From: Methylotenera sp.
Lineage (GTDB): Bacteria > Pseudomonadota > Gammaproteobacteria > Burkholderiales > Methylophilaceae
Direction of reading: 5' to 3'
Length of the DNA: 64,000 nucleotides
Assembly: GCA_020622105.1 (NCBI GenBank)
Contig: JAHRYP010000009.1
Location: forward strand, 487-64,486
In this document: one piece after another, positions 1 to 9,313 of the stretch
Layout: the number at the start of each line of letters is the position of its first letter
Numbering within the stretch: position 1 is the stretch's first letter
Translations under genes and position numbers: made by a program
The notes under the pieces: model-generated
What the model was told of the DNA's origin: nothing
Seen by the model: only the letters and a program-made list of their open reading frames with translations
The model's database searches: none

Positions 1-1997
1 CCTTCACTGACCGGACCTATGACTTCAGATGTAATGTTGAGAACTGGCTCATTAGCATCAAGCTGGGCAATAGTCGTTTTGCTTTTAATGATCTGGTTAC
101 CAAGTATTTTGCCAGTATGGGCATTCAGTTCCATACGCTTGCCTTCAAACAGCAGACTTAAGCCCAGATTGTTAATAACAGGCCAGCCAGAGCCATAATC
201 CAGAAGCGCATCACTAAGTTTCGCACTAGCTTTGAATATGCCTAGTTTTGGATCTGGACGATTTTTACTGTCAACAAATGGAAAGTCTGCGAGACGGCCT
301 TTTACTATGAGGTTAATATCTTCAATACGGCCTGCCAGAATTGAAGTGTCTAGCCAGTGCAGGGTGGCTTCACCGAGCATGATAGGATAATAATTAAGGG
401 CATATTTGGCGTTCCCTTTATCAAATTTACCGGTCAGGTCAAGATAACCGCCCTTAATGCCATCCATTTTATAGCTGGCATTTAATGTACCGGATAAATG
501 TGGGTTGCTTATATCCAGGCTATCTACATTAATTTCAGTAACTTTTCCGTTAATATTCCAGCTAACTTCCCCGCTCAGGGTATCTACCGGTACAGGCCAG
601 CGCAAAATACCTTTTAGGTCTAGTTTGCTGTTAATCGAGTCAAGTAATAGTTGACCGCCTTTTTGGGTGGCTTTTAATTCACCCGATAAATTGTTAAAAC
701 CGGGTACCTGCTCTTGTGCATTAATACTTAAATTGTTGAATTTTGAGTTAATACGATAAGCCGTGGTCTTATTGTTAACAGCTTCCCAATGCAGGTCTAG
801 ATTTTTAAGCGCGCCATTCGGTGCCGCTGTAGCGATATGCTGCTGTAATGTTGCTGGTAGCGGCAGTAGTGCAAGATATTCCTGTATACCAGTCAGGTTG
901 AAACTGGCGAGTTCAAGGTTGAAAGTTTGCTTGCCAGCCGTAGTGTTGGAGTAGTCGGCTTTGAGATCTTGCAGGTTAAGTCCGCTATCAGCGCTGGCAG
1001 ATAAATGATCAACGCCGATAGTGTAACCAATTTTGGTTGGGGTGGTGCCAAGCAGTTGAAACTTGCTTAAGTTCTCCCAGTTTAGGTTGCCGCTCAATTT
1101 ATGCAGCTTTACTGGCGATACGTCTGGTTTTGCTTGTATTTGCAAGTTTTGAATATCTACTTTGCTGGTAACAGACTGCAGTTCATGGTTTTTGAAGTTA
1201 GCTTTTACATCTGTGCTGCCAACGCCGGCCTGCACATCAATCGGATAATCAATCCAGGTTTTAAATGCTGCTAAATCAGCATTTTTTAATTTCAGATTGA
1301 TGACGCCATCCCATTCTTGGGTTTTGCTAATATCGTCACCATAGAAACTACCGTCAATGAGTATAGGGTTTATGGTGCCGACAGATGGGGTGGCACTTAC
1401 TTTGAAGCTGTGATTTTTAACCAAGCCCTTCCATAACGGGCTATGCAGACTCAGGTTGAAGTTGTCCAGACTGAGTGCGGGGGCACTACGTTTTTCATCA
1501 AGCCAGATAATTTTTGCCTGAGAAATTTCTACCGCATTTTGTCGTAATAGCCAGTTGGGTAATGCTGGTTTTGATTCACCACTCATGCTGATACCGGCTA
1601 CAAAAATTTCGCCGGAAGCAATGCGCCGAACAGTGAGTTCCGGTGAATGAATGGTCAGTGCATCCAGTCGTGGCTCCAGTATTGGTATGCTGAGCCACGA
1701 TAACGAAGCTTCAGTGTTTTTGAGTTGTAAAGCAAGACGGTTTTCTGCATCGAAAATATCAATATGGTTGATTGAAAGCTGCGGGTTGATTCCGCGCCAG
1801 TTGGCTTTGATATCGCCGATAGTGACTTTTTGTCCGGTAGTTTTTGTTGCAAAAGAGGCGATACTGTTTTTATATTGCCCAATATTAGGCATGACCCAGA
1901 ACTGAATGGTCAATGCTGCAATCAGTATAATGAACAACATAACCCCGGCAAGCCATAGTGCTGAACGCCATAACCAGAGCATGGATTTTTTAAGCAT
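1..1997 (-). CDS. yhdP: YhdP-like AsmA-family envelope protein, C-terminus beyond window
   Basis: The minus strand is open from an ATG at 1997 to the window edge (about 665 codons), so the C-terminus is missing. It starts MLKKSMLWLWRSALWL and has one membrane segment at about residues 10-33. A long periplasmic, beta-strand-rich region follows, with repeated patterns such as LSINHIDIFDAENRLAL and LDALTIHSPELTVRRI. This is the layout of the AsmA-like YhdP family (TIGR02099), whose E. coli member helps move phospholipid to the outer membrane. YhdP-like genes are often near glnE in betaproteobacteria, and glnE lies about 9 kb away here. The family call rests on pattern recognition, not alignment. 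It is divergent from yheS. Confidence 0.8.
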   Translation of the reverse strand, partial: MLKKSMLWLWRSALWLAGVMLFIILIAALTIQFWVMPNIGQYKNSIASFATKTTGQKVTIGDIKANWRGINPQLSINHIDIFDAENRLALQLKNTEASLSWLSIPILEPRLDALTIHSPELTVRRIASGEIFVAGISMSGESKPALPNWLLRQNAVEISQAKIIWLDEKRSAPALSLDNFNLSLHSPLWKGLVKNHSFKVSATPSVGTINPILIDGSFYGDDISKTQEWDGVINLKLKNADLAAFKTWIDYPIDVQAGVGSTDVKANFKNHELQSVTSKVDIQNLQIQAKPDVSPVKLHKLSGNLNWENLSKFQLLGTTPTKIGYTIGVDHLSASADSGLNLQDLKADYSNTTAGKQTFNLELASFNLTGIQEYLALLPLPATLQQHIATAAPNGALKNLDLHWEAVNNKTTAYRINSKFNNLSINAQEQVPGFNNLSGELKATQKGGQLLLDSINSKLDLKGILRWPVPVDTLSGEVSWNINGKVTEINVDSLDISNPHLSGTLNASYKMDGIKGGYLDLTGKFDKGNAKYALNYYPIMLGEATLHWLDTSILAGRIEDINLIVKGRLADFPFVDSKNRPDPKLGIFKASAKLSDALLDYGSGWPVINNLGLSLLFEGKRMELNAHTGKILGNQIIKSKTTIAQLDANEPVLNITSEVIGPVSE

Positions 1998-2087
1998 TAT
2001 TTAATCTATTTTATTTGAGTTATTTGTTAAGTCTGCATTTTACTGCAATATCAGTCAGCAGGTGCGTTTTACAAGGCATTTCAGATG

Positions 2088-2115
2088 TAAATACTATGTA
2101 AATACAGCTAAATAC
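2088..2115. promoter_or_regulatory. three TAAATAC direct repeats at helical-turn spacing
   Basis: TAAATAC occurs at 2088-2094, 2099-2105 and 2109-2115, with starts 11 and 10 bp apart. The repeats lie in the 249-bp gap between the divergent yhdP and yheS genes. Copies on one face of the helix resemble a cooperative binding site for a regulator. No regulator is recognised and chance in AT-rich DNA is possible. Confidence 0.35.
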
Positions 2116-2246
2116 CTGATGCATTTTATGCGCTAAAAATGAAAGATTTATAAGAACTCTTACCTGAATCATTTAGAATAGCGGGCTAATTAAAGTTCGG
2201 TTGACGAGCTTTAGCCAGATTTGCCATTATTTTAGAGCGTAATTAC

Positions 2247-4149
2247 TTGATTCAATTTAAACAACTTACATTAACCCGCGGCACAAAAATTCTGATCGAG
2301 GGTGCCAATTTGCAACTGCATCCTGGCCACAAAGTTGGTTTGACCGGCGCGAACGGGGCGGGGAAATCCTCACTTTTTGCTATGCTACGCGGCGAACTGC
2401 ACCCTGAAAATGGTGATTTTGAAATGCCAGCAAGCTGGGTGGTAGCGCACGTAGCGCAGGAGACACCAGCATTGCCGATGCCGGGAATCGAATTTGTGCT
2501 GGATGGCGATGTAGAGTTGCGTGAAATTGAGGCCGCTTTGGTTAAAGCTGAGGCTAATCATCAGGGTGAGTTAATTGCTGAGCTGCACCAGCGTCTGGCG
2601 GATGTAGATGGCTATAGCGCCAAAGCACGCGCGGCTGAATTATTAAGTGGGCTTGGTTTTAGTCAGGCAGGTTTGCTGCAGCCGGTTTCAACATTCTCCG
2701 GTGGCTGGCGTGTACGCTTGAACCTGGCACGGGCGTTGATGTGCCGATCTGATTTATTGTTGCTGGATGAGCCTACCAACCATCTGGATCTGGATGCCGT
2801 AATCTGGCTGGAAAGCTGGCTGCAAAGTTATCGTGGCACTTTGTTCCTGATTTCGCATGATCGCGATTTTCTGATGCATCGTGAATCACATTGCGCATAT
2901 CGAGCAACAGACGCTGACTTTATACAAAGGCGGTTATTCGGATTTCGAGCGCCAGCGTGCTGAAAAATTGGCTTTGCAGCAAGCTATGTTCGAAAAGCAA
3001 CAGCGCAAAGTCGCGCATCTGCAAAGTTATATCGATCGTTTCCGTGTACAGGCGACCAAAGCACGCCAAGCACAAAGCCGTATTAAGGCACTTGAACGCA
3101 TGGAGATGATTTCGGCCGCACATGTGGATTCACAGTTCAGTTTTGAATTCAGGGCGCCGATCTCTGCCCCTGATCCGCTGCTGGTGCTGGATCGCATGAG
3201 TGTGGGTTATGGTGATAAACCACTGATCAGTAATATAGAGCTTGCAGTGCGGCCTGGTGAGCGTATCGGTTTGCTGGGTAAGAACGGCGCGGGTAAAACC
3301 ACGCTGATTAAGCTGCTGGCACATGAGTTGGAGCCGCTATCCGGTAAGCGCGTGGAAGGCAAGGATTTAAACATCGGTTACTTTGCTCAGCACCAGCTAG
3401 AACAGCTGCGGCCTGATGAATCGCCACTGCAGCACATGATGAAGCTGGATCCGCTGACGCGCGAACAGGAACACTTGAATTATCTAGGCGGTTTTGATTT
3501 TAAAGGCGATATGGCAAGGTCACCCTGCGCTAATTTTTCAGGCGGTGAGAAATCACGACTTGCGCTGGCGTTATTGATCTGGACGCGCCCGAACTTACTG
3601 CTGCTGGATGAGCCGACTAACCATCTGGATCTGGAAATGCGCCATGCATTGACACTGGCCTTGCAGGATTTTGAGGGCGGCGTAATACTGGTGTCACATG
3701 ACAGAGCCTTGCTGCGCGCGAGCTGTGACCAGTTTATTCTGGTGGCTGACGGTAAAGCGGAAGCGTTTGACGGAGACCTTGAAGATTACAGCCAGTGGCT
3801 GAACGAGCAGCGTTTAAAAGAAAAACAGGCAGCACAATCGCAAGCCCCTGATAAACCAAACAAAAACGATAGGGCGCAGAGCAAGGCAGAACGTCAAGCC
3901 AGAATCGCCGAACGCCGTCCTTTACTGAAAGAGCTGGAGCAGATTGAGCGTAATATGGCGCAAATGCAAGCCGATAAAAACACTTGTGATGAGCGTTTAA
4001 ACGATACTGAGCTGTACAACACTACTGACAAAACAGAATTGCAGCAGTTATTAAAAACACAAGCAGAATTGGCAAGTAAACTGGAAACGGCAGAAGAGCG
4101 CTGGTTGGAATTACACGAGCAGCTGGAAGCGATTCCGGCACTAGATTAA
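2247..4149 (+). CDS. yheS: YheS-type ABC-F ATPase, broken by a frameshift near 2876
   Basis: Soluble tandem ABC ATPase of the ABC-F group, which acts on ribosomes rather than on transport. The first half (TTG start at 2247, MIQFKQLTLTRG) has Walker A GANGAGKSS, signature FSGGW and Walker B LLLLDEPTNHLDLDA. The second has GKNGAGKTT, FSGGEKSRL and LLLLDEPTNHLDLE, then a charged C-terminal tail ending near 4149. The middle linker with AHLQSYIDRFR matches E. coli YheS closely. After SHDRDFL the frame runs into nonsense, while the next frame continues as VNHIAHIEQQT from 2881. Two missing bases (or one extra) near 2870-2882 restore one protein of about 630 residues, the usual family length. A sequencing error is more likely than a pseudogene. 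Confidence 0.9.
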
Positions 4150-4176
4150 CGATAAATTTAAACTACAGGACCCATT

Positions 4177-4740
4177 ATGGAAATTCAATATTCACAACGC
4201 TTAAAACTAATGCATGCTTTGAGTCTGGCTACTTCGTTACGTGATGATGAAACTCCAAACACCAATCTGGATGAATACGATGCGTTAAACGCAGCGGATT
4301 ACCTTAGCTGTTACGTTACGTTTAAGGCGATACAAGCCGCTGGGCGCTCACCTCTGGAAGAACGTACCGAGAACTTTGATATGTTAAGTGTATATCAGGC
4401 TTTTGCTTTGCTGAACTATGCTTTCTTCACAACGCCTCTGGCGCGAGAAGATATCAATCCTGATTTCCCAACGGCACAAATTACTATTGCCAAGACCCTG
4501 TTCGCAGGCTTGCCTGATGCTGAGTTGATTGAAATTATTGAATCAGGCTTTAATAAATTTCAGCTGATTGCAGAAGCTCAAGTTGAGCATTGGGTAGAGT
4601 TCAGAGAGAACCTCGATAAGGTGGTGATTGCATTTGTGATTGCAGGTACAGAAGATGACAGCCCGCATGATATTGAAGAAATACTGCCAATTTTTGGTCA
4701 GTTATTAAGCCAGTTCTGCGAAGCGTTTGAAAACAATTAA
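4177..4740 (+). CDS. hypothetical protein, acidic, 187 aa
   Basis: Starts 28 bp after yheS with ACAGGA upstream of the ATG, so probably co-transcribed with it. The protein is acidic and helix-rich, without a signal peptide, membrane segment or cofactor motif I recognise. A small Ala/Leu-rich region lies around LSVYQAFALLNYAFF. The C-terminus HDIEEILPIFGQLLSQFCEAFENN looks like an amphipathic helix. No function is assigned. It converges with the next minus-strand gene, with 50 bp between them and no strong terminator. Confidence 0.7.
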   Translation: MEIQYSQRLKLMHALSLATSLRDDETPNTNLDEYDALNAADYLSCYVTFKAIQAAGRSPLEERTENFDMLSVYQAFALLNYAFFTTPLAREDINPDFPTAQITIAKTLFAGLPDAELIEIIESGFNKFQLIAEAQVEHWVEFRENLDKVVIAFVIAGTEDDSPHDIEEILPIFGQLLSQFCEAFENN

Positions 4741-4790
4741 TTTGTTTTATCTGATTCTGTCAGTCATCTGACTTTGGCGGTACTATAAAA

Positions 4791-5363
4791 TTAGTGCTGC
4801 GGTAGTTCGTTAACCTTGGCGCCCACTATTTTTCCTTCCAGGGTCTGGTGAATCTGCTCCATTAAAAAGCTTGCAGATTCCCGCCCTAGTTTTGATTCCC
4901 GCATTGCCATATGCCAGCTTGAAATCGACTGTCTCAGACTATCTTCATTATTGCACGCTTCAATCTTCGCTTTGATGCCTCGCCCCATGATACCCAGATA
5001 ATCATCAGCTGCTTCAATTAATATTGCTTTTACAGCAGCCAGCTTTACCGGGCAGATAGGCTCCGCAGTATCAGGGGTATCTAAGAATGAAAGTGTCGCG
5101 GGAAATGGGGTTGTGTATTGAGATTGCTGTTGCTGATTTTTCAGTTGTTGCTGTTCAATAGGTAGTTGAATATAACCTTCTGACTCCAGCTTTTTAATCG
5201 TATCTATCAGCAGATCTCTTTTAAAAAACTTTTCCAGGTCATCTAATTTACGTACGCCGTTAACAAGCAGTAATACTTGCCGTTCACGTACACCCAGCGT
5301 GCGTTTGTCGGTGATAAATTCATTAAAACCTAGCGCGGATTTTTCATATACCATGATGGTCAT
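4791..5363 (-). CDS. hypothetical protein, N-terminal winged-helix-like region
   Basis: About 190 residues. In-frame starts are TTG at 5378, ATG at 5363 and ATG at 5354; I chose 5363 without a convincing ribosome site. The first 75 residues, including RTLGVRERQVLLLVNGVRKLDDLEKFF and TIKKLESEGYIQL, look like a small winged-helix fold. A Gln-rich linker follows (QQQLKNQQQQSQ). The helical C-terminal part includes AAVKAILIEAADDYLGIMGRGIKAKIEAC. Such proteins occur in betaproteobacteria as conserved hypotheticals. A regulatory role is possible but unproven. Confidence 0.7.
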   Translation of the reverse strand: MTIMVYEKSALGFNEFITDKRTLGVRERQVLLLVNGVRKLDDLEKFFKRDLLIDTIKKLESEGYIQLPIEQQQLKNQQQQSQYTTPFPATLSFLDTPDTAEPICPVKLAAVKAILIEAADDYLGIMGRGIKAKIEACNNEDSLRQSISSWHMAMRESKLGRESASFLMEQIHQTLEGKIVGAKVNELPQH

Positions 5364-5505
5364 CTCATGTGAGCTCAACTATTTTTAAAAAGTTTTGTGT
5401 GAGCGTTATGCGATGGATATTACTGAATCAATATGAATTTAGCGTGAAGTTATTATGGAAGATTGATGACGGAATTATGAAAATTCCGGTTTAGGGATGG
5501 GGCAG

Positions 5506-5913
5506 CTATTGATAATCGCCATCTACATAGTACCAGCGATTCTCTATGCGTTTGAAGCTGCTGGTTTCGTGCAGCCTTTCAGCTTTTCCACTCAGGTTAT
5601 CAGCAGGTTTATAGCGTGCCACAAATTCGACGATTGCATTCTCTGCATCAATATTGTGATTACGTTTTATCTGTAATCCCAGCCATTTCGTTGCATTATC
5701 GCCGCTCAGATTCAGGCTTTGCGGCCTTGTATCGGCATGCCAGCTTTGCAGCAGGTAATCAATTAAAGCTGGGTTTTGATCCGCAAGTGCATAAGCACTG
5801 TAACGCGAACGCATAAGGGCTTCAGCGGATGGGGCTGGTGTGCCTAGATGGTAAACCTCGCAGCACTTGCTGTAAGGTTTACCGCTTTCGCAGGGACAGC
5901 TAAGTATTTTCAT
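5506..5913 (-). CDS. YchJ-family SEC-C motif protein (UPF0225)
   Basis: Small cytoplasmic protein of about 135 residues. It opens MKILSCPCESGKPYSKCC, a zinc-binding SEC-C motif (C-x-C-x7-CC), continues with the family-typical EALMRSRYSAYALAD and ends ENRWYYVDGDYQ. A longer frame reaches 6000, but GGAGGG about 8 nt before the ATG at 5913 and the family N-terminus fix this start. The biochemical role of YchJ-like proteins is not established. It lies downstream of prfC on the same strand, separated by a 137-bp gap that holds a dispersed-type repeat. Confidence 0.85.
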   Translation of the reverse strand: MKILSCPCESGKPYSKCCEVYHLGTPAPSAEALMRSRYSAYALADQNPALIDYLLQSWHADTRPQSLNLSGDNATKWLGLQIKRNHNIDAENAIVEFVARYKPADNLSGKAERLHETSSFKRIENRWYYVDGDYQ

Positions 5914-5997
5914 AAGATACCCTCCACACTTTTCTAGCCAGTTTACTGGCTTAAGAAAATTGGGGAAGACCTTCACGGTTTGAGCCTGTACAAGGGG

Positions 5998-6025
5998 CAT
6001 GCTTCGACAAACTCAGCACGAACGG
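5998..6025. repeat. dispersed intergenic repeat of the TTCGACAA...CTCAGCACGAACGG type
   Basis: Between prfC and the YchJ-like gene lies CATGCTTCGACAAACTCAGC followed by ACGAACGG. Very similar short sequences occur as scattered, REP-like elements in many proteobacterial genomes. The upstream CGGTTTGAGCCTGTACAAGG looks like a diverged opposite arm. Only one copy is visible in the window, so the repeat status rests on familiarity. Confidence 0.4.
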
Positions 6026-6050
6026 AGAAAGTATATTTTTAAAAGTATTG

Positions 6051-7622
6051 TTAAGCGATTTCGCGCGTTTCCTTGAATTCAATATCCGGATAGCGTTCCT
6101 GCGCCATTTGCAAGTTGACGCGATTCGGTGCCAAGTACACATAATCATCAGCGCCATCCAAAGCCACGTTAAAGCCATATTTGTCGGCAATCGCTTTGAG
6201 GTCTGCATCTTTGCCATGCAGCCAGCGGGCTGTATAGCAGTCGTATGGCTCAAACACCATGTCCACGCCGTATTCATGTTCCAGCCTATGGGCTACTACT
6301 TCAAACTGCAGCATACCTACTGCACCTAAAATCAGGTCATTTGATAACAATGGGCGGAATAGTTGCGCTGCGCCTTCTTCTGCTAATTGTTTCAGACCGA
6401 TTTGCAGCTGCTTCATCTTCATCGGGTTTTTGATGCGCGCACGACGGAAAAACTCCGGTGCAAATGAAGGAATGCCGGTAAATTTCAGGTTTTCGCCTTC
6501 GGTAAACGTGTCGCCCAGTTTCACCGTGCCGTGGTTCGGGATGCCGATAATGTCGCCGGAATAAGCTTCATCCATCGTGGTGCGATCCTGCGCCATAAAG
6601 GTAATTGCGTTGTTTATACTGAGCGTTTTTCCGCTGGCAACCTGCTTGATTTTCATACCGCGTTCAAAGCGGCCGGAGCATACGCGTAAGAACGCGATAC
6701 GGTCACGGTGTTTCGGATCCATATTCGCCTGAATCTTGAACACAAAACCTGAAAACTTGCCTTCATCTGCTGCAACCGCACGGCTTGCCGTGTTGCGCGA
6801 TTGTGGTGGCGGTGACAGTTCAACTACCGCATCCAACAGTGACTGCACACCAAAGTTGTTAATGGCAGAACCGAAGAATACCGGTGTCTGCTTGCCGCTC
6901 AGATAGCGCTCTTTATCAAAGGTGTGCGATGCCCCACGTACCAGTTCAATATCGAGACGCAGGTCTTCCACCTGATGGCCGAGCACTTCGTCCAGACGCG
7001 GGTTATTTAGACCTTTGATGACCTCAGATGTACCTTTTTCTGCGCGCGGGTCAAAGAACGAAATCTCGTCATTATACAAATGGTAAACACCGCGAAAAGT
7101 CTTACCCATACCGATAGGCCAGGTAATTGGCGCGCATTCCATGCCAAGCGTGGTTTCAATCTCATCGAGCAGCTCAATTGGCGCGCGACTCTCACGGTCC
7201 AGTTTATTGATGAACGTGATGATAGGCGTGTCGCGCATGCGGCACACATTCAGCAGTTTGATGGTTTGTGCTTCTACACCGTTGACCGAGTCGATCACCA
7301 TGACCGCAGAATCTACTGCGGTCAGTGTTCGATAAGTATCTTCAGAAAAGTCATCGTGGCCCGGGGTGTCGAGCAGGTTGATCATGTGTTCACGGTAAGG
7401 AAACTGCATCACAGATGAAGTGACTGAAATACCGCGTTGCTTTTCCAGCTCCATCCAGTCTGATGTTGCATGGCGTGCCGCCTTGCGGCCGCGTACTTCA
7501 CCTGCAACTTGAATCGCACCGCCGAACCACAGCAGTTTTTCAGTGAGCGTAGTTTTACCAGCATCCGGGTGCGAAATGATGGCAAATGTGCGGCGGCGGG
7601 AGATTTCTTCTTGCAGTGACAT
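6051..7622 (-). CDS. prfC: peptide chain release factor 3 (RF3)
   Basis: Translational GTPase that recycles RF1/RF2 after peptide release. At 523 aa it is close to the usual 525-530. It begins [20 protein letters not shown], with the P-loop HPDAGKTTL at residues 18-26, the switch-I region (RGISVTSSV), G3 DTPGHDDF near 85 and G4 NKLDRE near 140. Domain II and the RF3-type C-terminal domain ([38 protein letters not shown]) are present. The GTPase motifs and C-terminus separate it from EF-G. It is a single gene with a 292-bp upstream gap shared with the divergent orphan at 7915. Confidence 0.97.
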   Translation of the reverse strand: MSLQEEISRRRTFAIISHPDAGKTTLTEKLLWFGGAIQVAGEVRGRKAARHATSDWMELEKQRGISVTSSVMQFPYREHMINLLDTPGHDDFSEDTYRTLTAVDSAVMVIDSVNGVEAQTIKLLNVCRMRDTPIITFINKLDRESRAPIELLDEIETTLGMECAPITWPIGMGKTFRGVYHLYNDEISFFDPRAEKGTSEVIKGLNNPRLDEVLGHQVEDLRLDIELVRGASHTFDKERYLSGKQTPVFFGSAINNFGVQSLLDAVVELSPPPQSRNTASRAVAADEGKFSGFVFKIQANMDPKHRDRIAFLRVCSGRFERGMKIKQVASGKTLSINNAITFMAQDRTTMDEAYSGDIIGIPNHGTVKLGDTFTEGENLKFTGIPSFAPEFFRRARIKNPMKMKQLQIGLKQLAEEGAAQLFRPLLSNDLILGAVGMLQFEVVAHRLEHEYGVDMVFEPYDCYTARWLHGKDADLKAIADKYGFNVALDGADDYVYLAPNRVNLQMAQERYPDIEFKETREIA

Positions 7623-7868
7623 GGCTAATTGGTGAGGCTATAAATACAAAGGCTGCATTTTACCCGAAATACTGAAAACTCTGTTATTTCAAGTTTTTAG
7701 GGATAATAATTGATAACTTTACGTTTTTTATCATGAAAATGATTAAGGGTTGCATTAATACGAGAAATGCTGTTCAATGGATATCTTTTATGGGATATTT
7801 TCCCGTTTATTAGTGAGTTGGGTTTGTAAGACATATATGAAATGAAATTAAAAATACATTCACTACTT

Positions 7869-7896
7869 TTGACAACTTTAGTGGGTGCCAGATAAT
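7869..7896 (+). promoter_or_regulatory. putative sigma70 promoter for the 7915 orphan
   Basis: A perfect -35 TTGACA (7869-7874), a 16-bp spacer and GATAAT (7891-7896, five of six) lie just before the orphan gene. The predicted start near 7903 would leave a leader of about 12 nt that just keeps the GGGAG ribosome site. That tight fit is a reason for caution. Confidence 0.5.
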
Positions 7897-7914
7897 CAAT
7901 AAAGGGAGCGTACC

Positions 7915-8481
7915 ATGCCAAAAAATCATGAACAAAATACGGATAAGCCAGAGGATATCGTGTTATTGGTGACAGGGAAAGACGGTCCATTTTATGATCG
8001 GTTATTGGTAACGCCGTATAGTAGTGGGAAAGTAGATATTACAAACCATGGTGATAGTCTATTTAAAGCTTATAACATACGTACAGGGAATCCTATAGTT
8101 GTGTATGGAGATAGTGCTCAAAGTGACACTTGGGGAATAAATAAAACAGCGGGCTTCATACAGTTTGAAGAAGATGGTAAATTTCATCTGCATGTGGAAA
8201 GGCTGGGTGATCATCCCATACAGGCATTTCCTAAAAAAGGACACCAGTATGGATTTCCTTCTACGCTTCCAGAAAAATTTATAAAGTCAGAAAAAATTGA
8301 TCAGGAATCCTTCAGTATAGAAAACAATAACAATAACAATAACAATATTCTGACTCTTAGTGAATCAATGATGCAACATATATTAAGTGTAGGTCTTTCT
8401 GAAGAAGGTATAAAGCTTGTTAAAAGTCATATTGAAGAAATAGAAAAGCAGCAGCCCAATTTAACGTCGCAACTTGTTTGA
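7915..8481 (+). CDS. orphan hypothetical protein with eight-Asn run, 188 aa
   Basis: Starts MPKNHEQNTDKPEDIVLLVT with AAGGGAG upstream of the ATG. No signal peptide is visible. Residues about 15-115 look beta-rich (FYDRLLVTPYSSGKVDITNH, FIQFEEDGKFHLHVERLGDH). A low-complexity segment of eight consecutive asparagines follows at about 137-144, then a helical tail (LSVGLSEEGIKLVKSHIEEIEKQ). Coding DNA is clearly more AT-rich than its neighbours, with many ATA, AAA and AAT codons. I do not recognise the family. Its composition and lack of kin nearby suggest recent acquisition, but no mobility genes flank it. Confidence 0.65.
   Translation: MPKNHEQNTDKPEDIVLLVTGKDGPFYDRLLVTPYSSGKVDITNHGDSLFKAYNIRTGNPIVVYGDSAQSDTWGINKTAGFIQFEEDGKFHLHVERLGDHPIQAFPKKGHQYGFPSTLPEKFIKSEKIDQESFSIENNNNNNNNILTLSESMMQHILSVGLSEEGIKLVKSHIEEIEKQQPNLTSQLV
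8323..8346 (+). repeat. four tandem AACAAT hexamers inside the orphan gene
   Basis: The unit AACAAT is repeated exactly four times and encodes the Asn-Asn run. As the unit is a multiple of three, slippage would change the length of the Asn stretch and not the frame, so it would vary the protein rather than switch it off. Confidence 0.85.
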
Positions 8482-8631
8482 GTTAGGTGTAGTTTTGTGT
8501 CTGGATAATTTGATCGGTCTCTCGGTAAAGCGCAAAATTTAGACCTTGCGATTGCCAGCCAAGGGCAGTAATATTATTACAAGATTTACCGCAGTATTAT
8601 TGCCTGTATAACTGGCTCAGAAATAAATATA

Positions 8632-9054
8632 TCAGCGATGCGTGCACTCTTCAGTACCATAGTTGCCACCCTTGAACTCAGGCTCATAATAATACTTGCT
8701 AAATGACCATTTGCCAGCTTTGTTCTTTTTAAAGTTAGCAATACCGGTGCCATAATCTTTAGTAGACTGGTCAGCTAGCGCAAAATGCATCGCCACGTTT
8801 GTACCGTGAGCGGCAGCTTGGCCTGAATATGTGCCATAGTTGGGTACCTCCAGCTTGAATTTATAGGCGCCGTAATTGTTCAGGCTTTGTGACGTTACCA
8901 GTTCCATGGTGACGGTGCCGGTATATTTTCCTTCGTGGCTGTCATCGCCTTTGCAGTCATAAACTCCGCTGAAGTCTGAACCAATAAAAGCTGGTTTTGC
9001 AATTGCGAGAGGGGCTAGGGCTAAAAAGCCTAGACAAATGAAAAGTGCTTTCAA
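8632..9054 (-). CDS. small exported hypothetical protein
   Basis: A TTG start at 9054 preceded by AAAGGAG (about 6 nt spacing) gives LKALFICLGFLALAPLAIAKP, a clear Sec signal peptide with an Ala-x-Ala site, and a mature protein of about 120 residues. An upstream start at 9090 would place 12 charged residues before the signal and is less likely. The mature part starts FIGSDFSGVYDCKGDDSHEG and ends GGNYGTEECTHR. It has two or more cysteines and many Gly/Tyr, fitting a small beta-barrel-like periplasmic protein. No function is recognised. Similar exported orphans occur in Methylophilaceae and other betaproteobacteria (recollection only). Confidence 0.7.
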   Translation of the reverse strand: MKALFICLGFLALAPLAIAKPAFIGSDFSGVYDCKGDDSHEGKYTGTVTMELVTSQSLNNYGAYKFKLEVPNYGTYSGQAAAHGTNVAMHFALADQSTKDYGTGIANFKKNKAGKWSFSKYYYEPEFKGGNYGTEECTHR

Positions 9055-9099
9055 ATTTAGCTCCTTTAAAGTTTGATGGTGTTCAATCATAAGAACGTA

Positions 9100-9178
9100 C
9101 TGGATTGCTACGGGCTAAGCTCTCGCAATTACACTACTAGCATGTTATTGCGAGGAATTGTGCGACGAAGCAGTCCAG
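9100..9178. repeat. imperfect palindromic, MITE-like element
   Basis: The left arm at 9100-9130 (CTGGATTGCT...CTCGCAATT) is matched by an inverted right arm at 9147-9178 (ATTGCGAGGAA...AGCAGTCCAG). About two thirds of the positions pair, with a 16-nt centre. The right arm resembles a dispersed sequence seen in many bacteria (ATTGCGAGG...GCGACGAAGCAATC). It lies between acsA and the exported orphan and has no coding capacity. Confidence 0.55.
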
Positions 9179-9313
9179 CAAAATAAATGCGCAAGACAGC
9201 TCTAGACTTGAAATAGCGCACTGTACTGCGCGCCTCGCGCAACACAAACTTTGCGGCTAAAAGCGCTCATAACAACGACGCAGCTTATCCAGCGCGGTAT
9301 ATAAGTTTGATGC

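Noticed and set aside
5914..6000. N-terminal extension of the YchJ-like protein
   Set aside because: It lies upstream of the good ribosome site, runs into the dispersed repeat and does not match the family.
7697..7990. 97-codon minus-strand frame overlapping the orphan start
   Set aside because: It overlaps a gene with a good promoter and ribosome site, has no ribosome site of its own and the peptide looks like random AT-rich translation.
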